Assembly: GCA_020849105.1 (NCBI GenBank)
Contig: JADLGW010000021.1
Coordinates: forward strand, 1-64,000
DNA: 64,000 bases
Reading direction: 5' to 3'
From: Phycisphaerales bacterium
GTDB lineage: Bacteria; Planctomycetota; Phycisphaerae; Phycisphaerales; UBA1924
Part shown: positions 37,256 to 45,382 of the stretch, in pieces
Position numbering within the stretch: the first letter of the stretch is position 1
Layout of the letters: the number at the start of each line of letters is the position of its first letter
Notes under the pieces: model-generated
Databases searched by the model: none
Told to the model about the DNA's origin: nothing
What the model saw: the letters and a program-made list of their open reading frames with translations, nothing else
Program-made: the position numbers and the translations under genes

Positions 37256-39145
37256 TCAATCTTTGCCATTGTCCGGTGGTTCTTCGCTCTCCCGGAGGGG
37301 CTCACGAGGGGGCGGAGGCCAGAGGATCAAGTCGCCCTCGTACATCCGCGCACCCGCTCGCGTCGCGAGTTTCTCCGCGACCTGCGCCGGCGTGAGCCAC
37401 CTGAAGTTCACCATCGGTCCGTCCGCAGGCACGCGCCCGCCGTCGTCGTCCCGGTCCAGCCCGACCGAGTACAGCACTGGACGACCGCCGCGGACCGCGT
37501 ACCGCATCGGCTCGCCGTTCATCCGGTCGGGCGGGACGGCCGGCAGCAGGTCCGGAATCAGGTCGGCGAGCGACGCCGGCCAATCCCCGTGCCGTCGCCG
37601 GTACAGTTCCAGCGCAATCGCCGTCAGCGTCGCGTCGCGCCCCTGCTCGCTCCGCTGCAGCGCGGCGTAGAACGAATCCACTGCCGGGAGCAACACCCGC
37701 AGCAGCGTCGCCGTCACGCCCGGGCCCGCGTCGTCGTCCAGCGGCACGGTCCACTTCCACATGGGCAGGTCCCGCCGCGCCCGCGCCTCGGCCATCACGC
37801 GCGTGTACTGCTCCGACAGTTCCCTGCGGTCCGGAGTCGCCGCCGCGCTGATCGGTCCGAGTGCGAGGTCGCCCGCGTCCGGTCCGCCCCCGCCTCCTGG
37901 CCCGAGCGAGTCCACGATCCCGAGCCCGCGGGCGGTCAGCCGACCGTGCCCGCCGCCCTCGTCGCTGAAGGCCCGCTGGAGGATGTCGTCGAAGAACATG
38001 CGGTCGCCGGCGATGTCCGGGACCACCGGCCGGACCGCCGCCAGCATGTGGGCGGCCCGCGACCACTCGTCGTCCGTGAGCGCGTCCGGCGTGTCCCGCA
38101 GCACCTCGTCCGTCGCCCGCATCGCCACGTCCCCGATCGCCAGGGCCACCAACTGCGTGATGAAGAAGGGCCCGTCCTGAAGGTGCCGCCGCATCCCGAG
38201 CAGCACCCCCAGGTCGCGCAGCACCCGCCCCCCGTCCCGCCCGGCCGCCGCGGCCGCGATGTCCTCGCGCAGCAGCCGCGCCAGCCCGCGCATCTCTCCG
38301 AGGTGGGGGAGCACGATCTGCATGACCATCGGGCCGGGCTCCGTCTCGGTCGGCGCCGGCGGCGGCCCCTGCTCGTGCCGGCTCCAGACCTTGCGGGCCA
38401 GGTCCGGCGGCATCGTCGCGGAGACGGGCATGCCGAAGTCGGGTCTCTCGGCCGCGCGGGCGAGCGTGTCGATCATCCCCTGGTTGCGGCCCAGGTACGC
38501 GACGACCTCCGCCCACTGCGGGTCGCCCGGGCGGTAGTCGCCCCAGGCCCACCAGAACCTCGGCGGCAGGTTCTCCTGGTCGATGATCGCCTTGACGTAC
38601 AGCGGCCAGGCGCGATCGTCCTCCGGCGCGGAGAGGGCGGCGGTGTTGAGTTCCGCGAGGTAGTCGCGGGAGATGGTGGGGGACCGCAGCCAGAACTGGG
38701 CCGCGAGGTAGGCATACGCGATCAGCGCGAGCAGGAATCCGGCGGCGATCAACTGGCGGGCGCGGCGGACCGCCCGCCACCAGAGCGGGCGGGCCCGCTT
38801 CTTGGCGCGGGTGATGAGGCGGGCGGCCTGCGCCGGATCGCCGAAGGAGTCGCGCAGCGCGTCGGCGCCGGCGCCGCTCGCCAGCCCGTCCGCGAAGTGG
38901 GCGGCCAGTTCCCGTGCCACGTCGGCCTTCTCCTCCTTCCAGAGCCGCAGGGAGCCGGCGACGGCGGCGATGGTGTCGCGGAGCGCCTCGGGGAGGTCGC
39001 TCGCGGCCAGCACGCCGCGCCACCCCCGGAGGTGCTTCGGCGGTCGCGGGCCGGTGATGCGCCCGCGGAGCAGGTCGCCGATCGGCGTCGAGAGGACGCG
39101 CCAGGACGCGCGGGGCTGGCCCCCGCCGTGGTGCCGCGGGATCAC
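37256..39145 (-). CDS. membrane protein with permease-prefix domain, PadR partner
   Basis: A 629-aa protein from GTG 39145, overlapping the PadR stop by 4 bases (GTGA). The N-terminus (about 40-105) carries WKEEKADVARELAAHFADGL and FGDPAQAARLITRAKKRARP, the permease-prefix/HAAS-type segment found beside PadR regulators. One membrane span follows (QLIAAGFLLALIAYAYLAAQFWL, about 112-135), then a long extracytoplasmic helical domain with a DGPFFITQLVALAIGDVA segment and a C-terminal LYRRRHGDWPASLADLIPDLLPAVPPD motif, which is common in planctomycete exported proteins. Co-transcribed with padR and so probably under its control. Substrate or signal unknown. Confidence 0.7.
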   Translation of the reverse strand: MIPRHHGGGQPRASWRVLSTPIGDLLRGRITGPRPPKHLRGWRGVLAASDLPEALRDTIAAVAGSLRLWKEEKADVARELAAHFADGLASGAGADALRDSFGDPAQAARLITRAKKRARPLWWRAVRRARQLIAAGFLLALIAYAYLAAQFWLRSPTISRDYLAELNTAALSAPEDDRAWPLYVKAIIDQENLPPRFWWAWGDYRPGDPQWAEVVAYLGRNQGMIDTLARAAERPDFGMPVSATMPPDLARKVWSRHEQGPPPAPTETEPGPMVMQIVLPHLGEMRGLARLLREDIAAAAAGRDGGRVLRDLGVLLGMRRHLQDGPFFITQLVALAIGDVAMRATDEVLRDTPDALTDDEWSRAAHMLAAVRPVVPDIAGDRMFFDDILQRAFSDEGGGHGRLTARGLGIVDSLGPGGGGGPDAGDLALGPISAAATPDRRELSEQYTRVMAEARARRDLPMWKWTVPLDDDAGPGVTATLLRVLLPAVDSFYAALQRSEQGRDATLTAIALELYRRRHGDWPASLADLIPDLLPAVPPDRMNGEPMRYAVRGGRPVLYSVGLDRDDDGGRVPADGPMVNFRWLTPAQVAEKLATRAGARMYEGDLILWPPPPREPLRESEEPPDNGKD

Positions 39146-39492
39146 GCCGGCACCTCCGCCGCGGCAGGGCCCAGGCCCAGCGCCTGCATCGCCCCGCTGA
39201 GCAACCGCCACTGCTCCGTGTCCCGGGCGAGGCGTTTGCGCCCCGACTTCGTGAGCGAGTAGTACTTGCGTTCGCGCCCGCTGTCCGCCTCGCGCCAGTC
39301 GGCCTCGATCAGCCCCTTGGCCTCGAGGTTGTAGAGGAGCGGGTAGAGCGTGGACTGCCCCAGCGCCAGCACCCCGCCGGTCTGGCGCGCCAGGGCCTCC
39401 ACCAGTTCGTACCCGTACCGCGGGCCGCGTTCGAGCGTCTTCAGCACGGCCAGCGGCCCGGCGCCGCGGAGGAGTTCGGATTCGATGCGCAT
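39142..39492 (-). CDS. PadR-family transcriptional regulator
   Basis: A 116-aa PadR protein: LLRGAGPLAVLKTLERGPRYGYELVEALAR, then LALGQSTLYPLLYNLEAKGLIEADWREADSGRERKYYSLTKSGRKRL. This is the full winged-helix signature, including the S-T-L-Y-P-L-L recognition helix and the wing R..R.YY.LT..G. PadR repressors bind short palindromes and respond to small molecules. ATG 39492 has AGGAGG upstream. It is coupled to the permease-prefix protein and preceded by the palindrome at 39514. Confidence 0.92.
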   Translation of the reverse strand: MRIESELLRGAGPLAVLKTLERGPRYGYELVEALARQTGGVLALGQSTLYPLLYNLEAKGLIEADWREADSGRERKYYSLTKSGRKRLARDTEQWRLLSGAMQALGLGPAAAEVPA

Positions 39493-39513
39493 TGTCGGCC
39501 TCCTGTGCCCCGC

Positions 39514-39536
39514 ATACTATGCGGTACATAGTATAC
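39514..39536 (-). promoter_or_regulatory. palindromic operator-promoter of the padR gene
   Basis: Perfect inverted repeat ATACTATG - CGGTA - CATAGTAT at 39514-39534, 21 bases upstream of the padR start. On the minus strand TATACT (39536-39531) forms a consensus-like -10 that overlaps one arm. Autorepression by a PadR dimer is the natural reading. Confidence 0.75.
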
Positions 39537-39641
39537 GCGGGCGTCCGCCGCCGGTTGCAGGAACGGTTGCCGGCCCATCGGAGCCCCGAGCCGCCCGCGC
39601 GGGGGTGACCCGTCGCTCCACTCCGGGCCTCGAAGGCGGTA

Positions 39642-41192
39642 TCACTGCACGATCAACCGCACGCGGACGGTGGCGTGGGCGTCCCGTCGCCGGTAGGAGA
39701 CCTCCACTTCGTCGCCGGCCTCGTGCTCACCCAGGACGCGGACGAGTTCGTTCATGTCGCGGGTGGGCTGGCCGTCGATGGCGGTGATGACGTCGCCGAT
39801 CCGCAGGCCGGCCTGGCGGGCGGGGGAGCGGCGGGGGAGTTCGACGATGACCGGGCCGTCGCCGGAGCCCTGCTCCACGTCCGCGCCGATGCCGGCCGCC
39901 CCGGGGCGGGCCTGCTCAGCGACCTCCGGCAGTGTGCGGACCCACGCGCGGTAAGCACGGTCGACTTCCGCGATGGGCTTGCCGTACACGATCTCGAAGG
40001 CCTTCTCGCCTGTGGCATCCTCGGCGTAGTGGTCCGTGTAGGCCTGGTACCACTCCTTCAGTTTGCCGGTCTGCCACAGGTACAGGAACAGCGTGCGGGC
40101 CTGGGCGTATGTCGCCAGCGGGCGCGTCCCGACGAACTTCTCGCGGTCCATCCGGACCAGTTGCCGGATCGGCATGAGCGACCCGCCGCGCAGGAGGCGG
40201 AGAGAGATGTTGGTCCGCCACGATGGCACGGGCTCGAGCGTCGCGGAGTCGCCGCTGCCGCGGACCTCGTAATCCTCGACGAGCGAGCAGAGGCCCTCCT
40301 GGATCCACGGGGCGTGGTCCTGCCCCAGGCGCGTGCACGAGCGCCAGTGCAGCACATGGAAGAACTCGTGCCGCAGCGTACCGCCCAGGTCCATCGCCAC
40401 CAGGCGCTTGGAATCGTGCGAGTACAGGCCGCCGATCTGGGACGTGCCGCTCACCGCGTCGGGGCCGAAACTGGCGATGGACCACCGCTTGAAGTCCTCC
40501 GGTGTCGGCAGCACGACCACCACCCACGCGTCGGTCCTGGACTTCTCGGGGTCCGCCAGGTCGGGGAAGACGTTCTCGTACCCCCACTTCGCCAGGCGGC
40601 TGATGTCCTCCCGAGCCTGCTCGCCGGACTTCGGGTCGGTCGCGGCCAGGTATGTGATCCGCAGCGCATCGTCGCGTGTCTCGGTATACCGGGGCCCCTT
40701 GAAGAACCTGCGGGCAATGGCGATGTTGGCGTCGCGATGGGCCTCGAGGATCTTGCCCCAGTTGACCGCGATCTGCTGGAACTCCGGCTCGGCCCGCGCG
40801 GCCGCCAGATCCGGGTCAGCCTTCATCTTGCCCAGGTCGGTCATCCCGTGCTCAACGGCCTGCTTCAGCAGACCGACCGCCCCGGGCCCGTCCTTCTGGA
40901 GCGACCGGGCGCACGCGAGGTTGTAGTAAATGACAAAGTTGGAGGGGTCGAGGGCCAGTTGCTCACGGAGTTTGTTCTCCGCGAGGGAGTAGTTCTGTGT
41001 GCCGAATGCCTTGAACGCCTGCTCCTGCAGGTCGGTCGCCCGGTCGAGTTCGGCTTGTGTCGGTCGGCGCGGCTCGCCGCTGTCCTGGGCCCGCAGCGGC
41101 GGCGTGACGACCAGCAGGAGGAGCGAGGCCGCCAGGCAGCGGAGCAGAGGGGCAGGGAAGAAGCGAAGCGGCGGGGCGGGGGTCAGTCGCAT
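39642..41192 (-). CDS. exported TPR-metallopeptidase-PDZ protein
   Basis: A 516-aa exported protein in three parts. After a signal peptide (LLRCLAASLLLLVVTPPLRAQ), TPR-like helices span about 45-150 (QEQAFKAFGTQNYSLAENKL..LDPSNFVIYYNLACA). A peptidase MA-like domain follows with the zinc motif HEFFH (275-279) and a downstream Glu in IQEGLCSLVEDYE. The C-terminal PDZ domain (about 430-516) has SPARQAGLRIGDVITAIDGQ. Such an order suggests a periplasmic protease with ligand-gated or scaffold-bound action. It overlaps the purN 3' end by 10 bases, so it is probably in that operon. DUF1570 is a close alternative label for the peptidase part. Confidence 0.78.
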   Translation of the reverse strand: MRLTPAPPLRFFPAPLLRCLAASLLLLVVTPPLRAQDSGEPRRPTQAELDRATDLQEQAFKAFGTQNYSLAENKLREQLALDPSNFVIYYNLACARSLQKDGPGAVGLLKQAVEHGMTDLGKMKADPDLAAARAEPEFQQIAVNWGKILEAHRDANIAIARRFFKGPRYTETRDDALRITYLAATDPKSGEQAREDISRLAKWGYENVFPDLADPEKSRTDAWVVVVLPTPEDFKRWSIASFGPDAVSGTSQIGGLYSHDSKRLVAMDLGGTLRHEFFHVLHWRSCTRLGQDHAPWIQEGLCSLVEDYEVRGSGDSATLEPVPSWRTNISLRLLRGGSLMPIRQLVRMDREKFVGTRPLATYAQARTLFLYLWQTGKLKEWYQAYTDHYAEDATGEKAFEIVYGKPIAEVDRAYRAWVRTLPEVAEQARPGAAGIGADVEQGSGDGPVIVELPRRSPARQAGLRIGDVITAIDGQPTRDMNELVRVLGEHEAGDEVEVSYRRRDAHATVRVRLIVQ

Positions 41193-41779
41193 GGAGTGTT
41201 CTTTCCGTCTCCGTACATCGTCCCTTCCAGCAGGCGCGCCAGCGCCTCCGGGTACGCCGCCTTCTCCAGTTCAAAGACGCGCGCCGCGAGGGTCTCCGGC
41301 GTGTCATCGGGCAGGACGGGGCACCGCTTCTGGAGGATAACCCGCCCCCGGTCGTACACCTCGTCGCACAGGTGGACCGTGCAGCCGCTCTGTGTGCGAC
41401 GGGCGGCCAGCACGGCCTCGTGAACGTGGCGGCCGTGCATCCCCGGCCCGCCGAAGTCCGGGAGCAACGCCGGGTGGATATTCACCACCAGCCCCCTGTA
41501 TGCGGGCGGGATCTCTACCAGTTTCAGGTACCCGGCCAGCACGACCCAATCGATGCGGTGTTCATCAAGGACCGTGGCGAGTGTCGCGGCGGGGATCGTG
41601 CCCGGCACAACCAGCACCGCCGGCACGCCGCGGTCGCGGGCCCGCTGGGCCCCGACACACTCGCGTGAGGCGATGACGAGGGGAATGGCGGCCTTCAGCG
41701 CGCCCGAATCGATGTGGTCCAGCAGGTTGACCAGCGTGCGGCCGGAGCCCGAGAGCAGGACCGCAAGGCGTGGGGGCAT
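41183..41779 (-). CDS. purN: phosphoribosylglycinamide formyltransferase PurN
   Basis: A 198-aa PurN. Starts PRLAVLLSGSGRTLVNLLDHI (the G-S-G/N phosphate loop) and contains VVLAGYLKLV, NIHPALLPDFGG (Asn and His of the active site) and CTVHLCDEVYDRGRVI, where the Asp completes the N-H-D triad. It transfers formyl to GAR in purine synthesis. ATG 41779 fits the family start. The gene overlaps the TPR-protease by 10 bases. GuaA at 52446 acts later in the same pathway but is not linked. Confidence 0.9.
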   Translation of the reverse strand: MPPRLAVLLSGSGRTLVNLLDHIDSGALKAAIPLVIASRECVGAQRARDRGVPAVLVVPGTIPAATLATVLDEHRIDWVVLAGYLKLVEIPPAYRGLVVNIHPALLPDFGGPGMHGRHVHEAVLAARRTQSGCTVHLCDEVYDRGRVILQKRCPVLPDDTPETLAARVFELEKAAYPEALARLLEGTMYGDGKNTPCD

Positions 41780-41789
41780 GCCTGACTCT

Positions 41790-41815
41790 ACGAGCCCCGA
41801 CCGTGAGCGAGAGGG
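41790..41815. repeat. GAGCCCCGA-type dispersed repeat, copy 1
   Basis: ACGAGCCCCGACCGTGAGCGAG followed by AGGG. Its reverse complement recurs at 58453-58478 with two differences (C/G and A/C). It lies just upstream of purN, probably in its leader. Confidence 0.6.
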
Positions 41816-41856
41816 GCCTGGCTCCTTGGGGGAATCCCGCCGCCGCTCCCGGCTCG

Positions 41857-42246
41857 TTACGCGGTGACCGTGGGCGGCGAGCGGAACGGGATCGGCACGC
41901 CCGCGGCATCGATGGCGACCATCGTGACGGTCGCGGACGTGACGGGCACCACCGCGCCGCCGGTGAACCGTTCGGCCTCGACCTCCACGCGGACGGTGAC
42001 GCTCTTGGTGCCGGTCCGCGTGGTCTGGGCGTAGAAGTTGACCGTGTCGCCCAAGTGGACGGGGGCCTGGAAGTCCACCCGCTCGATGGACGCCGTCACC
42101 CACCGGTGCACCCCGTGTCGCCGCGCCTCGACGAACCCGGCCTGGTCGATGTAACTGAGGATCACGCCCCCGAAGATCGTGCCGTACTGATTAGTATCCC
42201 GCGGCATGGTGACGACGCGCAGGGCGAGCGTTCGGGGGTCGGGCAT
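41857..42246 (-). CDS. acyl-CoA thioesterase, hotdog fold
   Basis: A 129-aa hotdog protein. LRVVTMPRDTNQYGTIFGGVILSYIDQAGFVEARRHG is the classic YciA/acyl-CoA thioesterase entry (P.D.N..G..FGG.....D.A), and VTASIERVDFQAPVHLGDTVNFYAQTTRTGTKSVTVRVEVEA gives the following strands. It hydrolyses acyl-CoA esters in the cytoplasm; chain specificity cannot be read. ATG 42246 gives the family length. It ends 77 bases upstream of purN on the same strand. Confidence 0.85.
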   Translation of the reverse strand: MPDPRTLALRVVTMPRDTNQYGTIFGGVILSYIDQAGFVEARRHGVHRWVTASIERVDFQAPVHLGDTVNFYAQTTRTGTKSVTVRVEVEAERFTGGAVVPVTSATVTMVAIDAAGVPIPFRSPPTVTA

Positions 42247-42522
42247 GGGTGGAGGGTACCGGGTGTGAACATCGGGCGGCACCCGTTTTCCGCCGGCGGA
42301 ATCTCGCCCGCCGCCGCGATCGAAGGCGTGTGAGCCGTCGCACCGCACCACCCAAAAAACGACCCCGCCGACCCGTTGCCGGGCCTGCGGGATCGCGGAG
42401 GAGAGAAGAAGACTTGGTGGGGAAGGGCCGGGTGTCTCGGGAGAGGTCCGGCCGCCTCCTCAAGGGTCATACGATGGCCTGTTCGGCCGGTTCGCACTTT
42501 TCGGACCCTCCGGGAGCCCCCC

Positions 42523-43158
42523 ATGTCCGCCGCCATCCCCGCCATGGACCCCTACGACACCCTGTACGCCGCGGACCCCTGCCTGGCGGAAATCCGGGGT
42601 CTGGACGACGGGCGGCTGGTCCAGCGGTTCGGACGCGGGGTGGAATCCTTCGACCGCCGCATCTTTGAACTCTCCGATGCCCAACTGGATCAGGGATTTG
42701 ACCCCGCGAGTGGGGGGGCGGGCGCCGGGCGGTGGCCCGTGCGCGTTCTCCTGGGGCACCTGGCCGATGCGGAGGTCCTGTACGTCCACCGCATGCGGCG
42801 GACGATCAGCGAGGATCGTCCGCTGCTCTCGGCCTGGGACGAGAACGCGGCCGTCGAGAGTGGCATGTACCACGGCGGACGGCACCCGATCGGGGCGTTT
42901 GTGGCCGCCGTCCACACGCTGCGGCGGTGGACCACCGAGTGGCTGGCGACGCTGGAGCCCTCGCAGTGGGGGCGGGTCGCCCTGCACCCGGAGCGGGGCG
43001 AGATGTCCGTGCGGAAACTCGCCCAGTACGACACCTGGCATCTGGAGCACCACGGGCGGTACCTGAACCGGAAGGTCGAACTGCTGCTTGGCCCCGCCCC
43101 GCGCGGCGAGAAGCCTTCCGGCGGCTGCGGGCCCAACTGCGGCTGCGGGAAGCGGTGA
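42523..43158 (+). CDS. DinB-like protein with a Cys-rich tail
   Basis: A 211-aa four-helix DinB/YfiT-type protein. RWPVRVLLGHLADAEVLYVHRMRR has the first metal-binding His, and LAQYDTWHLEHHGRYLNRKVELLL the last pair. Such proteins are metal-dependent transferases, often of thiols. Unusual is the C-terminus GGCGPNCGCGKR with three Cys in eight residues, which may bind an extra metal. The start ATG 42523 follows CCGGGAGCC. Confidence 0.75.
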   Translation: MSAAIPAMDPYDTLYAADPCLAEIRGLDDGRLVQRFGRGVESFDRRIFELSDAQLDQGFDPASGGAGAGRWPVRVLLGHLADAEVLYVHRMRRTISEDRPLLSAWDENAAVESGMYHGGRHPIGAFVAAVHTLRRWTTEWLATLEPSQWGRVALHPERGEMSVRKLAQYDTWHLEHHGRYLNRKVELLLGPAPRGEKPSGGCGPNCGCGKR

Positions 43159-43257
43159 CTGGGCTATCAGAGCCCGGAGCGCGATCGGCGGATCGTTGAG
43201 CCAGGTGGACCCCGCGCTCGCTTGTGGCGCTGAAGCGGTGGCACCCATTACTCGAAC

Positions 43258-44121
43258 ATGCCACAATACGGCGTGGAGCCGACGCCCCCGCCACCACCTA
43301 TCCCGCTCGCCCACGAGCCCTACGCCGTGGGTCCGTCCAAGGGCGCACCCTCCCTGCCGCGGCCGGCGCTGCCGGGGACGGTCATCGTCCGGGAGACGGC
43401 CGACGAGGTGATCGACGCGGCCGCGATCGACATCCTGTTCCAGGCCGCCGCCTGCGTGCGGACGTTCGGCGACTTCCACCTGGCGCTGTCGGGCGGGAGC
43501 ACGCCCGAGCCGCTGTACCGGCGTCTCATGTACGACCCGGCCCTGCGGGGCCTGCCGTGGGAGAAGACGCACCTGTGGATCGTGGACGAGCGGCGCGTGC
43601 CGTTCGATGACGAGCGCAGCAACTTCGGGATGATCCGGGACACGATCGTGCTGCACGCGGGCATCCCCGCGTCGCAGGTCCACCCGATGGAGGCGCTGGA
43701 ACCCGACGCCGACGCGCGCTACGAGCGGACGCTGCGCGAGACCCTGGAGTGGCGCGAGAAGGGGCACGACCGCCTGGACTGCGTGCTGCTGGGGATCGGG
43801 GAGGACGGGCACACCGCGAGCCTGTTCCCGCGCTCGCCGGCGCTGGTGTCGGCCCCGGAGGACCGCCTGGTGCTGCTGAACGACGGGCCGCATGTGACGC
43901 CGCCGCCGCGGGTGACGATGACGCTGCGGCTGATCAACGCGTCGCGGTTCGTGGGGGTGCTGGCCCTGGGCGGAAAGAAGCGCCGGGCCCTGACGCGCGT
44001 CGTCGAGGCCCGCGAGCCCGTTTTCGACCTGCCGATCCTGGGCGTGCGCCCGCTGGCGGGCGAACTGCGGTGGTACCTGGATGCGGCCGCCTCTCCGCCC
44101 ACCTCGGCGGCGGCGCGGTAA
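43258..44121 (+). CDS. pgl: 6-phosphogluconolactonase
   Basis: A 287-aa protein. After a Pro-rich 40-residue start come FHLALSGGSTPEPLYRRL, THLWIVDERRVPFDDERSNFGMI and DCVLLGIGEDGHTASLFPRSP, the three signature blocks of the Pgl/NagB-like family (the last one holding the catalytic acid and His). It hydrolyses 6-phosphogluconolactone in the oxidative pentose phosphate pathway. No zwf or gnd is nearby. The N-terminal extension (QYGVEPTPPPPPIPL) is likely unstructured; a later start is possible. Confidence 0.9.
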   Translation: MPQYGVEPTPPPPPIPLAHEPYAVGPSKGAPSLPRPALPGTVIVRETADEVIDAAAIDILFQAAACVRTFGDFHLALSGGSTPEPLYRRLMYDPALRGLPWEKTHLWIVDERRVPFDDERSNFGMIRDTIVLHAGIPASQVHPMEALEPDADARYERTLRETLEWREKGHDRLDCVLLGIGEDGHTASLFPRSPALVSAPEDRLVLLNDGPHVTPPPRVTMTLRLINASRFVGVLALGGKKRRALTRVVEAREPVFDLPILGVRPLAGELRWYLDAAASPPTSAAAR

Positions 44122-44162
44122 TGCCGTCTACGTCTCGCTGGGTACCGAGTGCGCGAGGGACA

Positions 44163-44369
44163 AGCCGCTTCGGCGACCCAATCGTTGCCACGGGTGAAAC
44201 CCGTGGTGAGCGGCCTGTTCCACTGGTGGTTGCTTGTCGACCGGAGCCGCTTCGGCGGCAGGACCGTTTGTGTCGCCGAAGCGGCTCGGTCATAGAACAC
44301 GGGAAACGAAGTCCTGCCCGGCTTCCACGGGCTCACGCCCGTGGCAAGGATTGTCACGCCGAAGCGGCT
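44163..44369. repeat. cluster of hairpin repeats in the gap before the pseudouridine synthase
   Basis: Four copies of the 13-mer AGCCGCTTCGGCG: plus strand at 44163-44175 and 44245-44257, reverse complement at 44274-44286 and 44357-44369. In between are two perfect hairpins, CCACGGGTGAAACCCGTGG (44188-44206) and CCACGGGCTCACGCCCGTGG (44325-44344), whose stems differ by a paired change. The whole 264-base gap is built of such units. No gene is seen in it. Confidence 0.75.
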
Positions 44370-44385
44370 GCCAGACTGAGCGGTC

Positions 44386-45174
44386 GTGGCCGTGTCGAAG
44401 GGCCACATGCTCAGCGTTGAACCCAACCCGCGCGTGCGCTTCAAGGTCCTGCACGAGGATGCGCACCTGCTCGTCGTGCTCAAGCCGGCGGGCCTGGCGA
44501 CGCAGCCGGGAAAGGGGCACGCGGCCGACACGCTGCTCAACGGGCTGTTCGCCGTTCACGGCGCCGCCCTGCAGCAACTCGGCAAGGCCCGCGATTTCGG
44601 GCTGCTGCACCGCCTGGACCGGATGACCAGCGGCGTGCTTGTCGTGGCGCTCTCGAAGGATGCCTACGACGGGCTGCGCTCGGCGTTCGAGACGCGCCGC
44701 GTCCGCAAGTTCTACTGGGCCGTCACGGCGAAAGCGCCGAACAGGCCGAGCGGCACGATCAACAGGCCGATCCTGGAGGAGGAGGGCGAGCGGAAGACGG
44801 CCCGGGTCTCGCCCCGGGGCAAGCCGGCGCTCACGGCGTACCGGGTGCTCGCGGCCGGCCCGCTCGGCGCGATCATCGAGTGCCGGCCCGTCACCGGGCG
44901 CCTGCACCAGGTCCGCCTGCACCTGTCCTCGATCGGGTGCCCGATCCTGGGCGACGACGAGTACGCCCCGCCGGCGTTGCGCCGCGCTGCGCCGCGCCTC
45001 GCCCTGCACGCGCACCGCATCGCGTTCGGCCATCCCGTCACCGGCGACAAGATCGACGCCCGCACGCCCTGGCCGAAGGACCTGGCGGGGGTGCTGAAAC
45101 GCCTTCGGCTTCAGTTACCGATCAAGGAAGAAGCACGCGGAGGGGGCGGAGAGGGCGCAGGGGAGGAGTCTTGA
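44386..45174 (+). CDS. RluA-family 23S rRNA/tRNA pseudouridine synthase
   Basis: A 262-aa protein (255 aa if ATG 44407 is used). DFGLLHRLDRMTSGVLVVALSKDAY holds the catalytic Asp in HRLDRxTSG; LVVLKPAGLATQPG is the PAGL-type loop; ECRPVTGRLHQVRLHLSSIGCPILGDDEY is the RluA C-terminal block. No S4 domain precedes it. It converts specific uridines of rRNA or tRNA to pseudouridine. The last 20 codons (EEARGGGGEGAGEES) lie inside the dispersed repeat at 45133, which also supplies the stop codon, so the C-terminus has been replaced or extended by repeat sequence. Confidence 0.88.
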   Translation: MAVSKGHMLSVEPNPRVRFKVLHEDAHLLVVLKPAGLATQPGKGHAADTLLNGLFAVHGAALQQLGKARDFGLLHRLDRMTSGVLVVALSKDAYDGLRSAFETRRVRKFYWAVTAKAPNRPSGTINRPILEEEGERKTARVSPRGKPALTAYRVLAAGPLGAIIECRPVTGRLHQVRLHLSSIGCPILGDDEYAPPALRRAAPRLALHAHRIAFGHPVTGDKIDARTPWPKDLAGVLKRLRLQLPIKEEARGGGGEGAGEES

Positions 45175-45379
45175 ACGCGAAGAACGCGAAGAAAGGGGGA
45201 GAAGAAGATTGAAACACAGAGGGCCACAAAGAGCCACGGAGAGAATCCGTACAACCTCTTCTCGTGCTTCGCCGCGGCCCTCCGTGTAGAACTCTCCGCT
45301 TCTTCGCGGCCTTCGAGACCTTCGCGTCTCACTCCTTCTCCGCGTGCTCCGCGTCCTGCGCTGCGACCTCTGCGTACTT
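45133..45379. repeat. inverted pair of pyrimidine-rich repeats, copies B and C
   Basis: Two copies of the repeat at 1014-1160 lie head to head. The left arm, 45133-45245, is the reverse complement (purine-rich: CGCGGAGGGGGCGGAG, AACGCGAAGAACGCGAAG, CACAGAGGGCCACAAAGAGC). The right arm, 45256-45379, has the forward orientation (CCGCGGCCCTCCGTGTAG, TTCTTCGCGGCC, CTCTGCGTACTT). They form a large imperfect palindrome centred near 45250. The left arm runs into the 3' end of the pseudouridine synthase gene and the right arm stops 4 bases before the YjbQ stop codon. Confidence 0.8.
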
Positions 45380-45382
45380 CCT

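Noticed and set aside
37302..39023. 573-aa minus-strand gene in another frame
   Set aside because: Arg/Gly/Ala-rich shadow of the permease-prefix gene.
41183..42103. Longer 306-aa PurN start
   Set aside because: The added N-terminal residues are Arg/Gly/His-rich and overlap the thioesterase gene; ATG 41779 matches the family start.
44163..44369. Small RNA gene or riboswitch from the hairpin cluster
   Set aside because: The hairpins are copies of dispersed repeats and no promoter or known consensus is visible.
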